From the NCBI RefSeq assembly GCF_016918855.1, contig NZ_JADKYB010000021.1, positions 108,325 to 172,324 of the forward strand: DNA of 64,000 nucleotides, in the 5' to 3' direction. Positions 9,321 to 18,730 of the stretch are shown here, in pieces. Within the stretch, counting starts at the first letter, position 1. Each line of letters begins with the position of its first letter. Both the position numbers and the translations under genes were made by a program. Source of the DNA: Actinacidiphila acididurans (GTDB lineage Bacteria; Actinomycetota; Actinomycetes; Streptomycetales; Streptomycetaceae). The notes under the pieces were generated by a model, which saw only the letters and a program-made list of their open reading frames with translations, made no database searches and was not told the origin of the DNA.

Positions 9321-12300
9321 TCAGGGGGTGGGGGTGTGCTCCGGGTCGGGGAGTGAGATGTCGGGGTAGTGCAGGGCGGCGACCCGGTGGATGTGGTAGC
9401 GGAGGGCCGGGGGGAGGGCGTCGAAGTCGCAGTCGAGGAGGACGTGGCCGGGGTCCTCGCCGTAGACCTGGCGGGCCAGGCCGTGGTCGTGGACCTTGGT
9501 CCAAGCGGACCAGGCGCGGTCGTCGGCCTGGCGCCAGCCCTGGCCGGCTGTTGGCGCAAGGAGCCGGGCGGCCCGGACTGCCAGGGACAGCAACAGGTCG
9601 TACGCGCCTTCGGACGGCCGCATCAGAAGCGATGTCAGTGCGACGGGCAGGATGCGCTCGGCGACGGTTGCGTCGTCGGAGTCGAGCCGGGGCTCCAGTC
9701 CGACGAGTGCGGAGGCCACCGCTTCCGGAGTAAGGAAGCGCACGTCACGTTCCAGCAGGCTCAGCAGCAACAGGCCGGAATTGCGGGAGCTGTAGCGCTG
9801 GACGACGAACAACGAGGCGTAGTCGTACCGCTCCTCCAGCACCGTCGCCGGCGCCCCGACGCCGCCCAACAGCCAGATGCGCAACAGGTCGTGCGCCAAC
9901 GAGGTTGCCGGCCAGTCGGGCTGGCCCATGAACGTCATCAGTTCCGCTCCCAGGAGCTCGAAGAGCGGCTCAAGGACGTGCAGCATCATCGCGTCATTGG
10001 TCCCACCGGAGACGTCCATCTTGCGCCGCACGTCGGGCGCATACGGCCTGGACCAGATCATCCCGGTGCCGGGCTCCGGCCGGCTCCCGGTCACCCAGTA
10101 CACGTCGACGGGTTCCGGCGGCTCGCCCGGGTCCGCGGCGTGCTCGATCCTCAGTTCGCGGCCGTCTGCCGTCCGGGTGCGCCGCAGCCGCAGGGTCAGC
10201 GCGAAGGCCGTCCACTCCGCCTCGTCGAAGGACGACCGCCACAACAGCACGTGACGGTGCCAGTTCTCGGCCGGGTCGTCGGACTCCGGGAAAAGCTCGC
10301 CCGCGGTGAAGCCGCCCGTGAGTGCGAGCAGCAAGAGGACCAGGTTCGCCTCGTAGACGCCGTGGCGGGCGGCAGTGGCGCGTAGGGATGGCCGGTAATC
10401 GGCGTGGGCGTGCTGGGTGCGTTCGGAGGCTGCAGCGCGGACCTGGACGACGAGATCGGCGAGACGGGCGCGGTCTTCCGGCGGAATGCGGCCGATGCGG
10501 GCGCGCACGAAGCGGAACATCTGACGCGACGACAGGGGGACGTACGAAAGCAGCGCGTACAGCAGGTCGTCGTCGGTGCGTGCGGGACCCGAGAAGAGGG
10601 CCGAGCGCTGGTCGAGGAGGCGGTGCAGCACGTGGACGGCGAGCCGGACGGCCAGGTACTCGCCGAAGGTGGCGTGCAGGAACTCGTACGTGGCCAGCCG
10701 CCGTTCGTCGCGTAATGCCTGGGCGCGCTGGACGAAGAAGAACCGGCCCAGGGCGATGTCGGCCTGGGCGAGGGAACTACGGAAGCCGGACTCGGCGACG
10801 GGAGCGGGCCCGAGGAGGGCCGTGAGGTCGGCGTCGAGTTCGTCGGCGGTGACCCACTGACGGCGGCGGTTGAGCATGGCGAAGGCGACCAGGGAGAGGC
10901 GTTCGAGTTCCCGCTGCACGCGGGCGTCCAGGTCGCCGGGCCGCAGGGCGGGCTCCGACTTGCCGACCTCGCGGGCGGCGAACGAGGTGAGCAGGTCCTC
11001 GTAGAGATCGGCCTCGTCCAACGCGCCTGTGGTGTCGCGCTGGAGGGCGTTCTCGGTGGCGTCGTACAGGGCGAGCATCAGCAGCAGAAGCGGCTGGCCG
11101 GCCAGGTCGGGTTGCCTGGCGGCAATGGCGACGGGAAATGGGCGGCGGCCGCTCGTCGCGAAATAGCGCTCATTGGTGCGGTTCCAGATCGTCACCCAGG
11201 TGGCGATCTGCTCCTCGCCGAAGGGTTCGAGGCGCAGGGCCACCGAGCCCTCGGGGTAGCGGGCCCGGTCGGCGACCGCGGTCCTGCTCGTCACTATGGC
11301 GACGACCGGGCGTCCCTGGTCGGCCTCGCGCTGCTGGAAGTCGGCGATGTCCATCAGGTAGCGGGACTGGCTGACGCCGGTGGCCTGGAGGAGTTCGTCG
11401 AAGCCGTCGAAGATGACGACGGGCACCCGGCCGGGAGCCGCCCGGACCAGGTCGGGCCAGGTCGCACGTTCGCCGGTGGCGGCCCTGATCGCGTACTCGA
11501 TCTGGTCCTGCACTCCCGCCTCGGCCGGCACCTCGCGCAGCACCACGCGGACCGGCAGGAAGCCCGTGGCGGGCAGCCGGGCGGCCAGCACCCTGCTCAG
11601 CATGGACTTGCCCGCTCCCGGCTGGCCCAGCACCACCAGGGGCGCGGTCGCCGCCATGGGCGCCGTGAGCGCTCCGGCCAGGTACTCGCCGATGTCCTCG
11701 CGCACGTCGGCCTGCGACCACCACCCTTCGTCGGAGGGGCTGCCGCCGTCCGCCCCGCCGACGGTGCGGATCCGGAAGCGCGGGTCGAGATAGGCGTCCG
11801 CCACGACCGGCAGGTCCACGCCGGTGGGGACCTCGCCCTCGGCCAGGATCGGCCGGCCCAGCGCGGCCCGGTACGTGGTCTCCAGAGCGGCCGCCACGTC
11901 CACGGCGGGCGGCGCCTGCGACAGCCCGGCCAGCAGCGTCTCCACGCCGCTCAGCGCCTCACGTACGGTCGCCCGGGTCGCCTGGTGCTCCACCTGGCCG
12001 CTCCAGAAGCCGAATTCGGGGATCTCGGCGGCGAGGCGGGCGTAGGACTCCTGGTAGCGCTCTTTGGCGGCGGCCACGACGTTCTCGCTGAAGGTGTCCG
12101 TCATGGCCTGTCGTTGCGTCTCGTCCAGGCGGTCCCACACCGCCAGGCCGTTCAGGAAGCTCAGCAGCCGCGCGGTCAGCGTCCAGTACCAGGTCTGCAG
12201 TTCGTCCAGTGCTTCCTCGAACGGCACGTGCGGCGACGGCATCGGCGGCGGGTCGGCGCTCAGCGCGCGCCCCGGATCCCGCCCGGCGTCCTGCGCCGCG

Positions 12301-12680
12301 TTGCCCGTGCCGGTGGCGAGGGCGACCTGGTCCTGCCGGGTCAGCTCGACCTCGGCCCAGTCGAAGGGCACGTCCGTCTCCTGGACGGCCTCGAAATAGG
12401 CGGTGACGACCAGGACGGCGTGGGCCGCCGCGATGCGCTCGGTGCGGGTGGCGCGGTTGTCGTGGCCGAGGGTGCGGCGCAACCGCCCCAGCAGATCGCG
12501 GCCGATGCGCAGGACGCGGCCCTGGGCGCCCGCGAGACCGAGGACCGTATCGCTCACGCCCCCGGTGAGCAGGCCCAGCGTCCCGCCCAGCGCCTGGTCG
12601 AGGGCGGCGAGCCCGGCGGGGTCACCGCCCAGCAGCACCACCGCGTCGCCGTAACCGATCAGCCGTCGCGCCCTTGCCAC
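9321..12680 (-). CDS. NACHT-domain NTPase (STAND family)
   Basis: 1119 aa. Residues 1-250 are helical and carry no known catalytic motif. The NTPase core has Walker A GQPGAGKS at 352-359, Walker B 'VVIFDGFDELL' at 421-431 and the 'VTSRT' sensor near 463-467. It is followed by a winged-helix-like region and 'YEFLHATFGEYLAVRLAV' (about 680-700), a segment usual in NACHT proteins. The C-terminal 400 residues are leucine-rich helices with no recognisable sensor repeats. Bacterial NACHT proteins act as signal-transducing switches, many in anti-phage defence. GTG start with GGGAG 5 bases upstream. No effector domain is obvious; the N-terminal helical module may recruit one. Next gene upstream is a SUKH protein. 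Confidence 0.85.
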   Translation of the reverse strand: MARARRLIGYGDAVVLLGGDPAGLAALDQALGGTLGLLTGGVSDTVLGLAGAQGRVLRIGRDLLGRLRRTLGHDNRATRTERIAAAHAVLVVTAYFEAVQETDVPFDWAEVELTRQDQVALATGTGNAAQDAGRDPGRALSADPPPMPSPHVPFEEALDELQTWYWTLTARLLSFLNGLAVWDRLDETQRQAMTDTFSENVVAAAKERYQESYARLAAEIPEFGFWSGQVEHQATRATVREALSGVETLLAGLSQAPPAVDVAAALETTYRAALGRPILAEGEVPTGVDLPVVADAYLDPRFRIRTVGGADGGSPSDEGWWSQADVREDIGEYLAGALTAPMAATAPLVVLGQPGAGKSMLSRVLAARLPATGFLPVRVVLREVPAEAGVQDQIEYAIRAATGERATWPDLVRAAPGRVPVVIFDGFDELLQATGVSQSRYLMDIADFQQREADQGRPVVAIVTSRTAVADRARYPEGSVALRLEPFGEEQIATWVTIWNRTNERYFATSGRRPFPVAIAARQPDLAGQPLLLLMLALYDATENALQRDTTGALDEADLYEDLLTSFAAREVGKSEPALRPGDLDARVQRELERLSLVAFAMLNRRRQWVTADELDADLTALLGPAPVAESGFRSSLAQADIALGRFFFVQRAQALRDERRLATYEFLHATFGEYLAVRLAVHVLHRLLDQRSALFSGPARTDDDLLYALLSYVPLSSRQMFRFVRARIGRIPPEDRARLADLVVQVRAAASERTQHAHADYRPSLRATAARHGVYEANLVLLLLALTGGFTAGELFPESDDPAENWHRHVLLWRSSFDEAEWTAFALTLRLRRTRTADGRELRIEHAADPGEPPEPVDVYWVTGSRPEPGTGMIWSRPYAPDVRRKMDVSGGTNDAMMLHVLEPLFELLGAELMTFMGQPDWPATSLAHDLLRIWLLGGVGAPATVLEERYDYASLFVVQRYSSRNSGLLLLSLLERDVRFLTPEAVASALVGLEPRLDSDDATVAERILPVALTSLLMRPSEGAYDLLLSLAVRAARLLAPTAGQGWRQADDRAWSAWTKVHDHGLARQVYGEDPGHVLLDCDFDALPPALRYHIHRVAALHYPDISLPDPEHTPTP

Positions 12681-12801
12681 GCCCGCTCCCCTCGCCCCCT
12701 GTGCGCCATGCCCCCTACAGTTCGTCGCACGGCCGTCTCAGCCTGCCACGGGGGGCCGCGCCTACGACCGGACTCCGCCCGATACGTCACCAGGGCGCCG
12801 G

Positions 12802-14178
12802 CTACTCCCCGAGGCGCCCTTCGAGGGTGGTCCAGGTGATCGGGGGGCGGTCCCAGAGGGCGAGCAGTTCGTTGGCGAGGTCGATCACCGGTAGCGGGTG
12901 ACGGTCGTTCCGCACCTCGATGGCGGCGGCCGACAGACCGCGCGGCACGGCTCCGGCGTCGAGGAGGACCCGCCAGTCGTCGGGGGCGAGGTTCAGGAAC
13001 TCCAGCCCGGTCAGCCCGGCGATCTCCAGCGGGTCCGCGAGCGTGCCCGGGTAGGCGCTGAGGGTGCGCAGGCGGGGCAGCCCGAGGACTGCCGCGAGGC
13101 TGAACGGCTCGCCGTCCCACACACCGATGCTCAGGACTTCCAGGCCGGGATGGGCGGCGGCTTCGATGCTCTGCAGGCTGACGCGGTTGACGTGTGCGAC
13201 CGGCGACGGCTCCGTGGAGCGGTCGCCGTACGGTGCGGTCGAGTCCACGTGCATCACCAGGTCGGCGAGGGAGTCGGCGACCAGGCCGGCGCCGACCTTG
13301 TCCTCGTGACTCACGTGGATGATCTGCCCGACGTGTCCGCGCGGGCCGGGCGTCAGGTCGACCGCGATACGGCTGCCGTCGGCGTCGCCGAAGACGATCC
13401 AGCCGGGCGATCCGACCAGTTGCTGCACCGCGCCGCCGGGCCGGGGCTCAATCGCCTCCATGGCGGCGAACCGCCACGGAGTGAGGCGCGAGCGTGCGTC
13501 GGCGACGTACACCTCGTCGAGGGGCAACAGTTCGCAGCCGACCGCCTCGACAACGCGCCACCATGCCTCGTCGCCCTCGCCCCAGTCCTCCCACCGCGCC
13601 CGCGTCACCCGGTACAGGGCCTTCAGTTCGTCGGGCAACGCGACACCAAGGCGCGCCTCGGCCGCGGCGATCTCCGCCTCACTCGCGCCTATGGCGTCGG
13701 GAAACCGCTCGCGCAGCGCCCGCTCCACCAGCGCCGGATCGGCCGACGGGGCCGGCGCCGCCCCGGGCACCGGATCCGGAAGACGGCGCCAGGGCTCGGG
13801 GAGCGCGCCCTCGACGAATATCAGCGCCCCGGGGTGCGGGTCGGCGACGCCGGGCTCCGCCGCGGGACTGCCGTTGATCACATGGAGTACGGCACTGCCG
13901 GAGGCCGTGATCTCCGCCGCGTACGCGATGTCGTCGGTGCCCGAGTCGGCGAGCGCGTCCCGTACCCGCTGCACCGCGTCCTTCTCGTCCGGAATGTCGC
14001 CGACCCGGGCGGCGGCATGTCCGGGCTGCAGGACCCGCTGAGGCCCGGACGTACTCGAGTAGCCCCGGCCGATCCGGCCCGCCGCATGGCCGCCGGGAAC
14101 CGCCAGGGTCCCCGCGTTCGAGGCCCACGCCAGCCTCAGCAGCGGCTCCCAGGTGGCGAAGTCATGGATCGAGGACAA
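12802..14178 (-). CDS. SMI1/KNR4 (SUKH) family protein
   Basis: 458 aa. Central segment about residues 145-310 shows the SUKH pattern: 'EIAAAEARLGVALPDELKALYR', then 'LPLDEVYVADAR' and 'SPGWIVFGDADGSRIAVDLTPG'. The C-terminal part contains short leucine-rich-like strands ('LEVLSIGVWDG', 'LRTLSAYPG', 'LEFLNLAPDDW') that may form a small solenoid. SUKH proteins are commonly immunity proteins of contact-dependent or polymorphic toxins. TTG start at 14178 is preferred because GGAGG lies 6 bases upstream. Same strand as the NACHT gene, 121 bases apart. No toxin gene is adjacent. Confidence 0.75.
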   Translation of the reverse strand: MSSIHDFATWEPLLRLAWASNAGTLAVPGGHAAGRIGRGYSSTSGPQRVLQPGHAAARVGDIPDEKDAVQRVRDALADSGTDDIAYAAEITASGSAVLHVINGSPAAEPGVADPHPGALIFVEGALPEPWRRLPDPVPGAAPAPSADPALVERALRERFPDAIGASEAEIAAAEARLGVALPDELKALYRVTRARWEDWGEGDEAWWRVVEAVGCELLPLDEVYVADARSRLTPWRFAAMEAIEPRPGGAVQQLVGSPGWIVFGDADGSRIAVDLTPGPRGHVGQIIHVSHEDKVGAGLVADSLADLVMHVDSTAPYGDRSTEPSPVAHVNRVSLQSIEAAAHPGLEVLSIGVWDGEPFSLAAVLGLPRLRTLSAYPGTLADPLEIAGLTGLEFLNLAPDDWRVLLDAGAVPRGLSAAAIEVRNDRHPLPVIDLANELLALWDRPPITWTTLEGRLGE

Positions 14179-14244
14179 CGGTGGCCTCCGGTCGGTTCGG
14201 TGATCGTGACGACAGCGATTGTCACGGAACCGACCGACAGTGGC

Positions 14245-15870
14245 TCAGACGCGGCCCAGCCGCAGCGGCTTCTCCGGGTGGACGCCGAGGGCGGTGAGCC
14301 AGGCGCGCAAGGGGGCGGGGTCGCCGTTCTCGACCAGGCGCAGGACCGGGAAGGACAGGTCGTTGCGACGGGTGTTGGCGACCATCAGGGTGGGCCCGTC
14401 GAGCCAGTCGAGGCCGGCGGCGGCGCCCGCGGTGTCGATGGCGGCGCAGCAGACGGCGGCGGCCACGTGGTCGGCGAGCAGCTCGTGATGGGTACGGCGC
14501 GGCAGGAGCTGGTAGACCGGCGCGGGCGCGGCGGGGCGAAGGGGTTCGTCCTGGGCGGCCAGGGCGCTGATCCGGAACGCCAGTTCCTCGCTGCCGCCCG
14601 CCGCCAGGCGGTCGATGATGCGGGCGAGCGTGGCGACGCCCTCGGGCTCCTCGCCGAGCAGGACGCTGCCCTTGAGGCGGGCCGGTTCGCGGCCGCGGGC
14701 CGGGCCCGGGACGGCGGAAGGTCTTACCTCGTCCAGGACCCGTATGAGACGGGCCGCCTCGCTGCGCCAGATCCGGTCCACCACCTCCTCGGGGTAGCGC
14801 GCCCAGGTGACCGGCGCCCATTCCGGGGCGGCCTCGGCGGGCACCCCGTGGAAGATCCCGGCGGCCAGCAGGGACACCGCCTCGTCCACGATGCCGGGCT
14901 CCTCCAGCAGGTCGCAGGCGGGGCGCTCGCCGAGCCGGGTCTCGAAGCCGTCGGCGAGCCGGTCGCGCCGGGACAGCTCGGTGAGCGCGGCGACCACGCC
15001 CGCGTCCAGCCGGGACGGCCAGCGGCCGGTGCGCCAGGCGGGCAGCGCGACCCGGGTGAGCAGCCGGTCCCAGCCGGCGTAGGCCAGGCCGACCTGTTCC
15101 TGGGCGACGATCCGCAGCCCGTAGTCGACGGCCTGGGCACGCTCTGAGGCGGCTGCGGCCACTCCCCGTTCCATTTCCGCCGCATGGGTGCTGCACGCGC
15201 GTAGCAGCAGGCGGGCGGACCAGCCGAGGAAGGCGTAGCCGGGGCGCAGCAGCCGGTGTCCCGGGTGGCCGGCCGCCGTCCCGGCCGCCGCGACGCCCGC
15301 CGCCGCGTCCAGGCCGCGTACGAAGCGGCGCGCTGCCGCTATCTCCGGATCGGCGGCGGGTCCGGTGCCGGCCACGACCGGGGCGAGCAGCGCGCGCAGT
15401 TCGGCCACCCGCATCCACCACAGGAAGGGCGAGCCGATGACCAGCACGGGCGCGGGCGGGGCGGGCTCGCCGGGCCGGGCACGGCGCTCCTCCAGCCAGC
15501 TGTCGCAGTCGGGGGTCAGCTCTATGGCGGGCGGCGCGGGCACCTGGAGGCGGTCGGCGAGATCCCGCACCATGCGGTACAGCTCGGGGGCGGCGGATTC
15601 GGTGACCGGCACGGTGGGGCTGACCGCCGGTCTGGCCCGTACGATCACCGCGGCGACCCCGGCCGCCACCGCCAGCACGACGAGCGCGACCCCGGTGACC
15701 CCCCAGCGCACCGCGTCCCAGCCGGGACCGAGCCGCCCGGACAGGGCGGCACCGTGCAGCACGACGGCGCCGGCCGCGGGCAGCAGCGCCGTGCCCAGCG
15801 CGGCGCCGCGGATCCGCAGTACCGCCAGGGCACGGGCCCGCGCGACGCCCTCGCCTGCCTCACCGGCCAT
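14245..15870 (-). CDS. Membrane protein, degenerate M48-peptidase-like
   Basis: 541 aa. Two hydrophobic segments near residues 18-40 and 55-77 precede 'ELYRMVRDLADRLQVPAPP', the start of an M48 (HtpX/Ste24-like) fold, and 'PVLVIGSPFLWWMRVAELRALLAP'. In active M48 enzymes the last stretch continues into HExxH; here HE is replaced by AP and no HExxH is present, so zinc peptidase activity is not expected. The remaining 350 residues are alanine-rich and unassigned. ATG at 15870. Conserved in Streptomyces near purD as far as I recall; function unknown. Confidence 0.55.
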   Translation of the reverse strand: MAGEAGEGVARARALAVLRIRGAALGTALLPAAGAVVLHGAALSGRLGPGWDAVRWGVTGVALVVLAVAAGVAAVIVRARPAVSPTVPVTESAAPELYRMVRDLADRLQVPAPPAIELTPDCDSWLEERRARPGEPAPPAPVLVIGSPFLWWMRVAELRALLAPVVAGTGPAADPEIAAARRFVRGLDAAAGVAAAGTAAGHPGHRLLRPGYAFLGWSARLLLRACSTHAAEMERGVAAAASERAQAVDYGLRIVAQEQVGLAYAGWDRLLTRVALPAWRTGRWPSRLDAGVVAALTELSRRDRLADGFETRLGERPACDLLEEPGIVDEAVSLLAAGIFHGVPAEAAPEWAPVTWARYPEEVVDRIWRSEAARLIRVLDEVRPSAVPGPARGREPARLKGSVLLGEEPEGVATLARIIDRLAAGGSEELAFRISALAAQDEPLRPAAPAPVYQLLPRRTHHELLADHVAAAVCCAAIDTAGAAAGLDWLDGPTLMVANTRRNDLSFPVLRLVENGDPAPLRAWLTALGVHPEKPLRLGRV

Positions 15871-16441
15871 CAGCGGTCACCCCCTGCGGTCGCGGCGACC
15901 GCCCCTGCGGCGGCCTCCCCCCACTGTCGCACCGCCCACCGACATCGCAATGCCGTACGGCTGATTGCCGCAACGGCCTGCGGCGCGTCCCCGGTGAGCC
16001 TGCGGGCACCCTAATTCCGCCGCCCGGCGAGAGTCATCCGTATGGCCTAGCCATCACTCCATGGAGTGGCTCTGACAAAAACTTCGCGAGGGTGACCATG
16101 CGGAGTGCGGCTCGCCGGGAGTGCCCCAGCGGGGGCGCGGGGGATCCATGCGAGGTGCGGCTCGCCGCGAGTAGCCAGAGGCGCAGGGCACCGCCTGCGG
16201 GCGGCGGCACGCCGGGACTGCCAAGGGGCGCGGGGCTGTAGTCGATATGCGGCTGGCGCCGCGTGGGCGCGACCAGCCCTCCCCCAGAGCCTTCGGCCTG
16301 GGAGGCACCCCCACCGTGGCGCGGGTCGCCACCGCCCCAAAGGGGCAGTTGCTGTCGCATCCGGACCACCGGCCGTCAGTGGCTGAGCGCGCAGTTCCCC
16401 GCGCCCCTTCGGGGCACTCCGGGCGAACCGCCCACCAATGG
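15871..16441. repeat. Intergenic region with dispersed Streptomyces-type repeats
   Basis: No gene. Two direct repeats (CCATGCG..GTGCGGCTCGCC) begin near 16096 and 16146, 50 bases apart. From 16202 to 16440 the DNA is built from motifs seen between many Streptomyces genes: GGCGCGGGGCTGTAG, GCCGCGTGGGCGCGACCAG, an imperfect hairpin around CCTTCGG (about 16280-16312), GCCCC-AAA-GGGGC and CCCGCGCCCCTTCGGGGC. These hairpins probably terminate purD. Confidence 0.6.
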
Positions 16442-17692
16442 CTACCGCCCGGCCGCCTCGAGCGCGATGTCCGTCCGGTGATGGGACCCGTCGAGCCCGA
16501 TCCGGTCGACGGCCCGATACGCCCGCTCCCGCGCCTTCCCCAGGTCAGGCCCAGTGGCCGTAACAGAGAGCACGCGCCCGCCCGCCGACACCACCCGCCC
16601 CTGATCGTCGGCCCGCGTCCCCGCGTGCAGCACGTACGCGTGCTCGTCCTTTTCCGCGACGTCGGCGAGGCCGGTGATGGGGTCACCGGTGCGCGGGGTG
16701 TCGGGGTAGTTGTGCGAGGCGATGACGACGGTCACGGCGGCGCCGTCGGTCCAGCGCAGCGCCGGGTGGCCGGCGAGCTGCCCGGTGGCGGCGGCGCGCA
16801 GCAGGCCGGCCAGCGGGGTGCGCAGCCGGGCGAGCACCACCTGGGTCTCCGGGTCGCCGAAGCGCGCGTTGAATTCGATGACCCGCACGCCGCGGGAGGT
16901 GATGGCCAGCCCGGCGTAGAGGAGGCCGGAGAAGGGGGTACCGCGGCGGCGCATCTCGGCCACGGTGGGCTCCAGCACGGTGCGCTGCACCTCGGCGACG
17001 AGGTCGGGGGCGGCCCAGGGCAGCGGCGAGTACGCGCCCATGCCGCCGGTGTTGGGGCCCTGGTCGGCGTCGAGCGCCCGCTTGAAGTCCTGCGCGGGCT
17101 GGAGCGGCACCACGGTCTCGCCGTCGGTGACCGCGAACAGCGACACCTCCGGTCCGTCGAGGTATTCCTCGATCACCACCCGGCCGCAGGCCAGCGCATG
17201 GGCGCGGGCGGCGTCCAGGTCGGCGGTGACGACCACGCCCTTGCCCGCCGCCAGACCGTCGTCCTTGACGACATAGGGCGGCCCGAAGGCGTCCAGCGCC
17301 TCGTCGATCTCCTCAGGGGTGGTGCACACGTACGCGCGGGCGGTCGGCACCCCTGCGGCGGCCATCACGTCCTTGGCGAACGCCTTGGAGCCCTCCAGCG
17401 CGGCGGCCTCCCGGGACGGCCCGAAGCAGTCGATGCCGCGGGCGCGTACCGCGTCGGCGACCCCGGCCACCAGGGGCGCCTCGGGGCCGACGATCACCAG
17501 GTCGGCGCCCAGGGATTCGGCGAGGTCCGCGACCGCGGCGCCGTCCAGGAGGTCCACCGGGTGCAGCGCGGCCACCTCGGCGATGCCGGCGTTGCCGGGG
17601 GCGCAGTGCAGCGCGGTGACGTCGGGGTCGAGGGACAGGGCACGGCACAGGGCGTGTTCGCGGGCGCCGCCACCGATGACGAGGAGCTTCAC
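16442..17692 (-). CDS. purD: Phosphoribosylamine-glycine ligase PurD
   Basis: 416 aa ATP-grasp ligase that makes GAR from phosphoribosylamine and glycine, step two of purine synthesis. N-terminal 'KLLVIGGGAREHAL', ATP-grasp segments 'YVVKDDGLAAGKGVVV' and 'VVIEEYLDGPEVSLF', and the signature 'QGPNTGGMGAYSP' and 'FNARFGDPETQ' are all present. GTG at 17692 gives the standard N-terminus; the frame is open 14 codons further up. Not in an operon with other pur genes; the next gene upstream (SLATT) is divergent. Confidence 0.97.
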   Translation of the reverse strand: MKLLVIGGGAREHALCRALSLDPDVTALHCAPGNAGIAEVAALHPVDLLDGAAVADLAESLGADLVIVGPEAPLVAGVADAVRARGIDCFGPSREAAALEGSKAFAKDVMAAAGVPTARAYVCTTPEEIDEALDAFGPPYVVKDDGLAAGKGVVVTADLDAARAHALACGRVVIEEYLDGPEVSLFAVTDGETVVPLQPAQDFKRALDADQGPNTGGMGAYSPLPWAAPDLVAEVQRTVLEPTVAEMRRRGTPFSGLLYAGLAITSRGVRVIEFNARFGDPETQVVLARLRTPLAGLLRAAATGQLAGHPALRWTDGAAVTVVIASHNYPDTPRTGDPITGLADVAEKDEHAYVLHAGTRADDQGRVVSAGGRVLSVTATGPDLGKARERAYRAVDRIGLDGSHHRTDIALEAAGR

Positions 17693-17897
17693 GCGCACCA
17701 GGGTAGTGGCCGCCCGCCGGCCGCCCTTCCTCACTCTTTCGAGCGATCGCGGAAAACAAGGTGCCTCGCCCTATACCTGATCACATGGCCCTTACCGGCC
17801 GATACGCCGGGATCGGCGCTCCGTGCTCAGCCGTTCGGCGGTAAGAAGAGAGCTTCACGACACGGGCAGGTGCACGGGGAGCGAGGGAGTGGGCAGT

Positions 17898-18632
17898 GTG
17901 AGCCAGCCGGACGAGTTCGCCGGGGAGGGTCCCGGCCAGGAGCCATTGCGGCGGGCGCTGCACCACCGGCACGAGGACCTGTGGCCGCTGCCCTTCCCGC
18001 TGGGCGACTGGGGGGAACCGGCCCGGCGGCTGGCCGAGCTGTACCGGTGGACGGAGGAGGGGGCGCTGCGCACCTGCGAGTGGTATCTGCGCGACCGGGT
18101 CTGGAAGCGGCGCGGCGCCCGTGCGCTGCGGGTCGCCGCCGCCGGGTGCGTCACCGTCGGTGTCGGGGTGCCGTTGGTGGGGCTCGCGGCCGGGCAGGCG
18201 GGCACGGCGTGGGGGTACGTGGTGCTGTTCGGCGCGGTGGTGTGCCTGGGCCTGGACCGGGTGCTGGGGCTGACCTCGGGCTGGATGCGGGACGTGGCCA
18301 CGGCGCAGGCGGTGCAGCGGCGTCTGGAGGCGCTGCGCTTCGACTGGGCGGCGGAGAGCGTCCGCGAAGTGCTCGGGCCCACCGAGGGGACGGCCGCGGA
18401 GGCCGCCGAGCGCTGCCTGGTCATGCTGCGGCGCTTCACCGAGGAGGTCTCCGACCTGGTCCGGATGGAAACGGTGGACTGGATGGCGGAGTTCGGGGCC
18501 GGCGCGGCCGTGCTGCGGGTCCAGTCCGCGGCCCTGGGCGGCCCGCCGGTCGTCGCTGCGGTGCCGCGTCCGGGTCCCCTGGCGCCCCGGCCGAGTATGC
18601 CCCGCCAGCGCCCGCCGGAGGGCCCGCGCTGA
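17898..18632 (+). CDS. SLATT-domain two-TM membrane protein
   Basis: 244 aa from a GTG at 17898 with GGGAG 8 bases upstream. 'FPLGDWGEPARRLAELYRW' leads into a helix and two membrane segments at about 79-98 and 104-124, then 'GLTSGWMRDVATAQAVQRRLEALRFDW' and a long helical tail. This fits the SLATT fold (SMODS/SLOG-associating two-TM effector), predicted to form pores in nucleotide-activated defence systems. No SMODS or SLOG partner is next to it, so here it may be a stand-alone Streptomyces housekeeping version. Divergent from purD. Low-complexity proline-rich C-terminus. Confidence 0.7.
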   Translation: MSQPDEFAGEGPGQEPLRRALHHRHEDLWPLPFPLGDWGEPARRLAELYRWTEEGALRTCEWYLRDRVWKRRGARALRVAAAGCVTVGVGVPLVGLAAGQAGTAWGYVVLFGAVVCLGLDRVLGLTSGWMRDVATAQAVQRRLEALRFDWAAESVREVLGPTEGTAAEAAERCLVMLRRFTEEVSDLVRMETVDWMAEFGAGAAVLRVQSAALGGPPVVAAVPRPGPLAPRPSMPRQRPPEGPR

Positions 18633-18730
18633 TGCGCCGCGCCGGGCGTACGCACCCGTCGGCTCGGAGCACCATTGCGGCGGCCCGCGCGGGCCGCCGC
18701 AATGGTGTCGCGTCGCCGGCTGTCGCGCGG

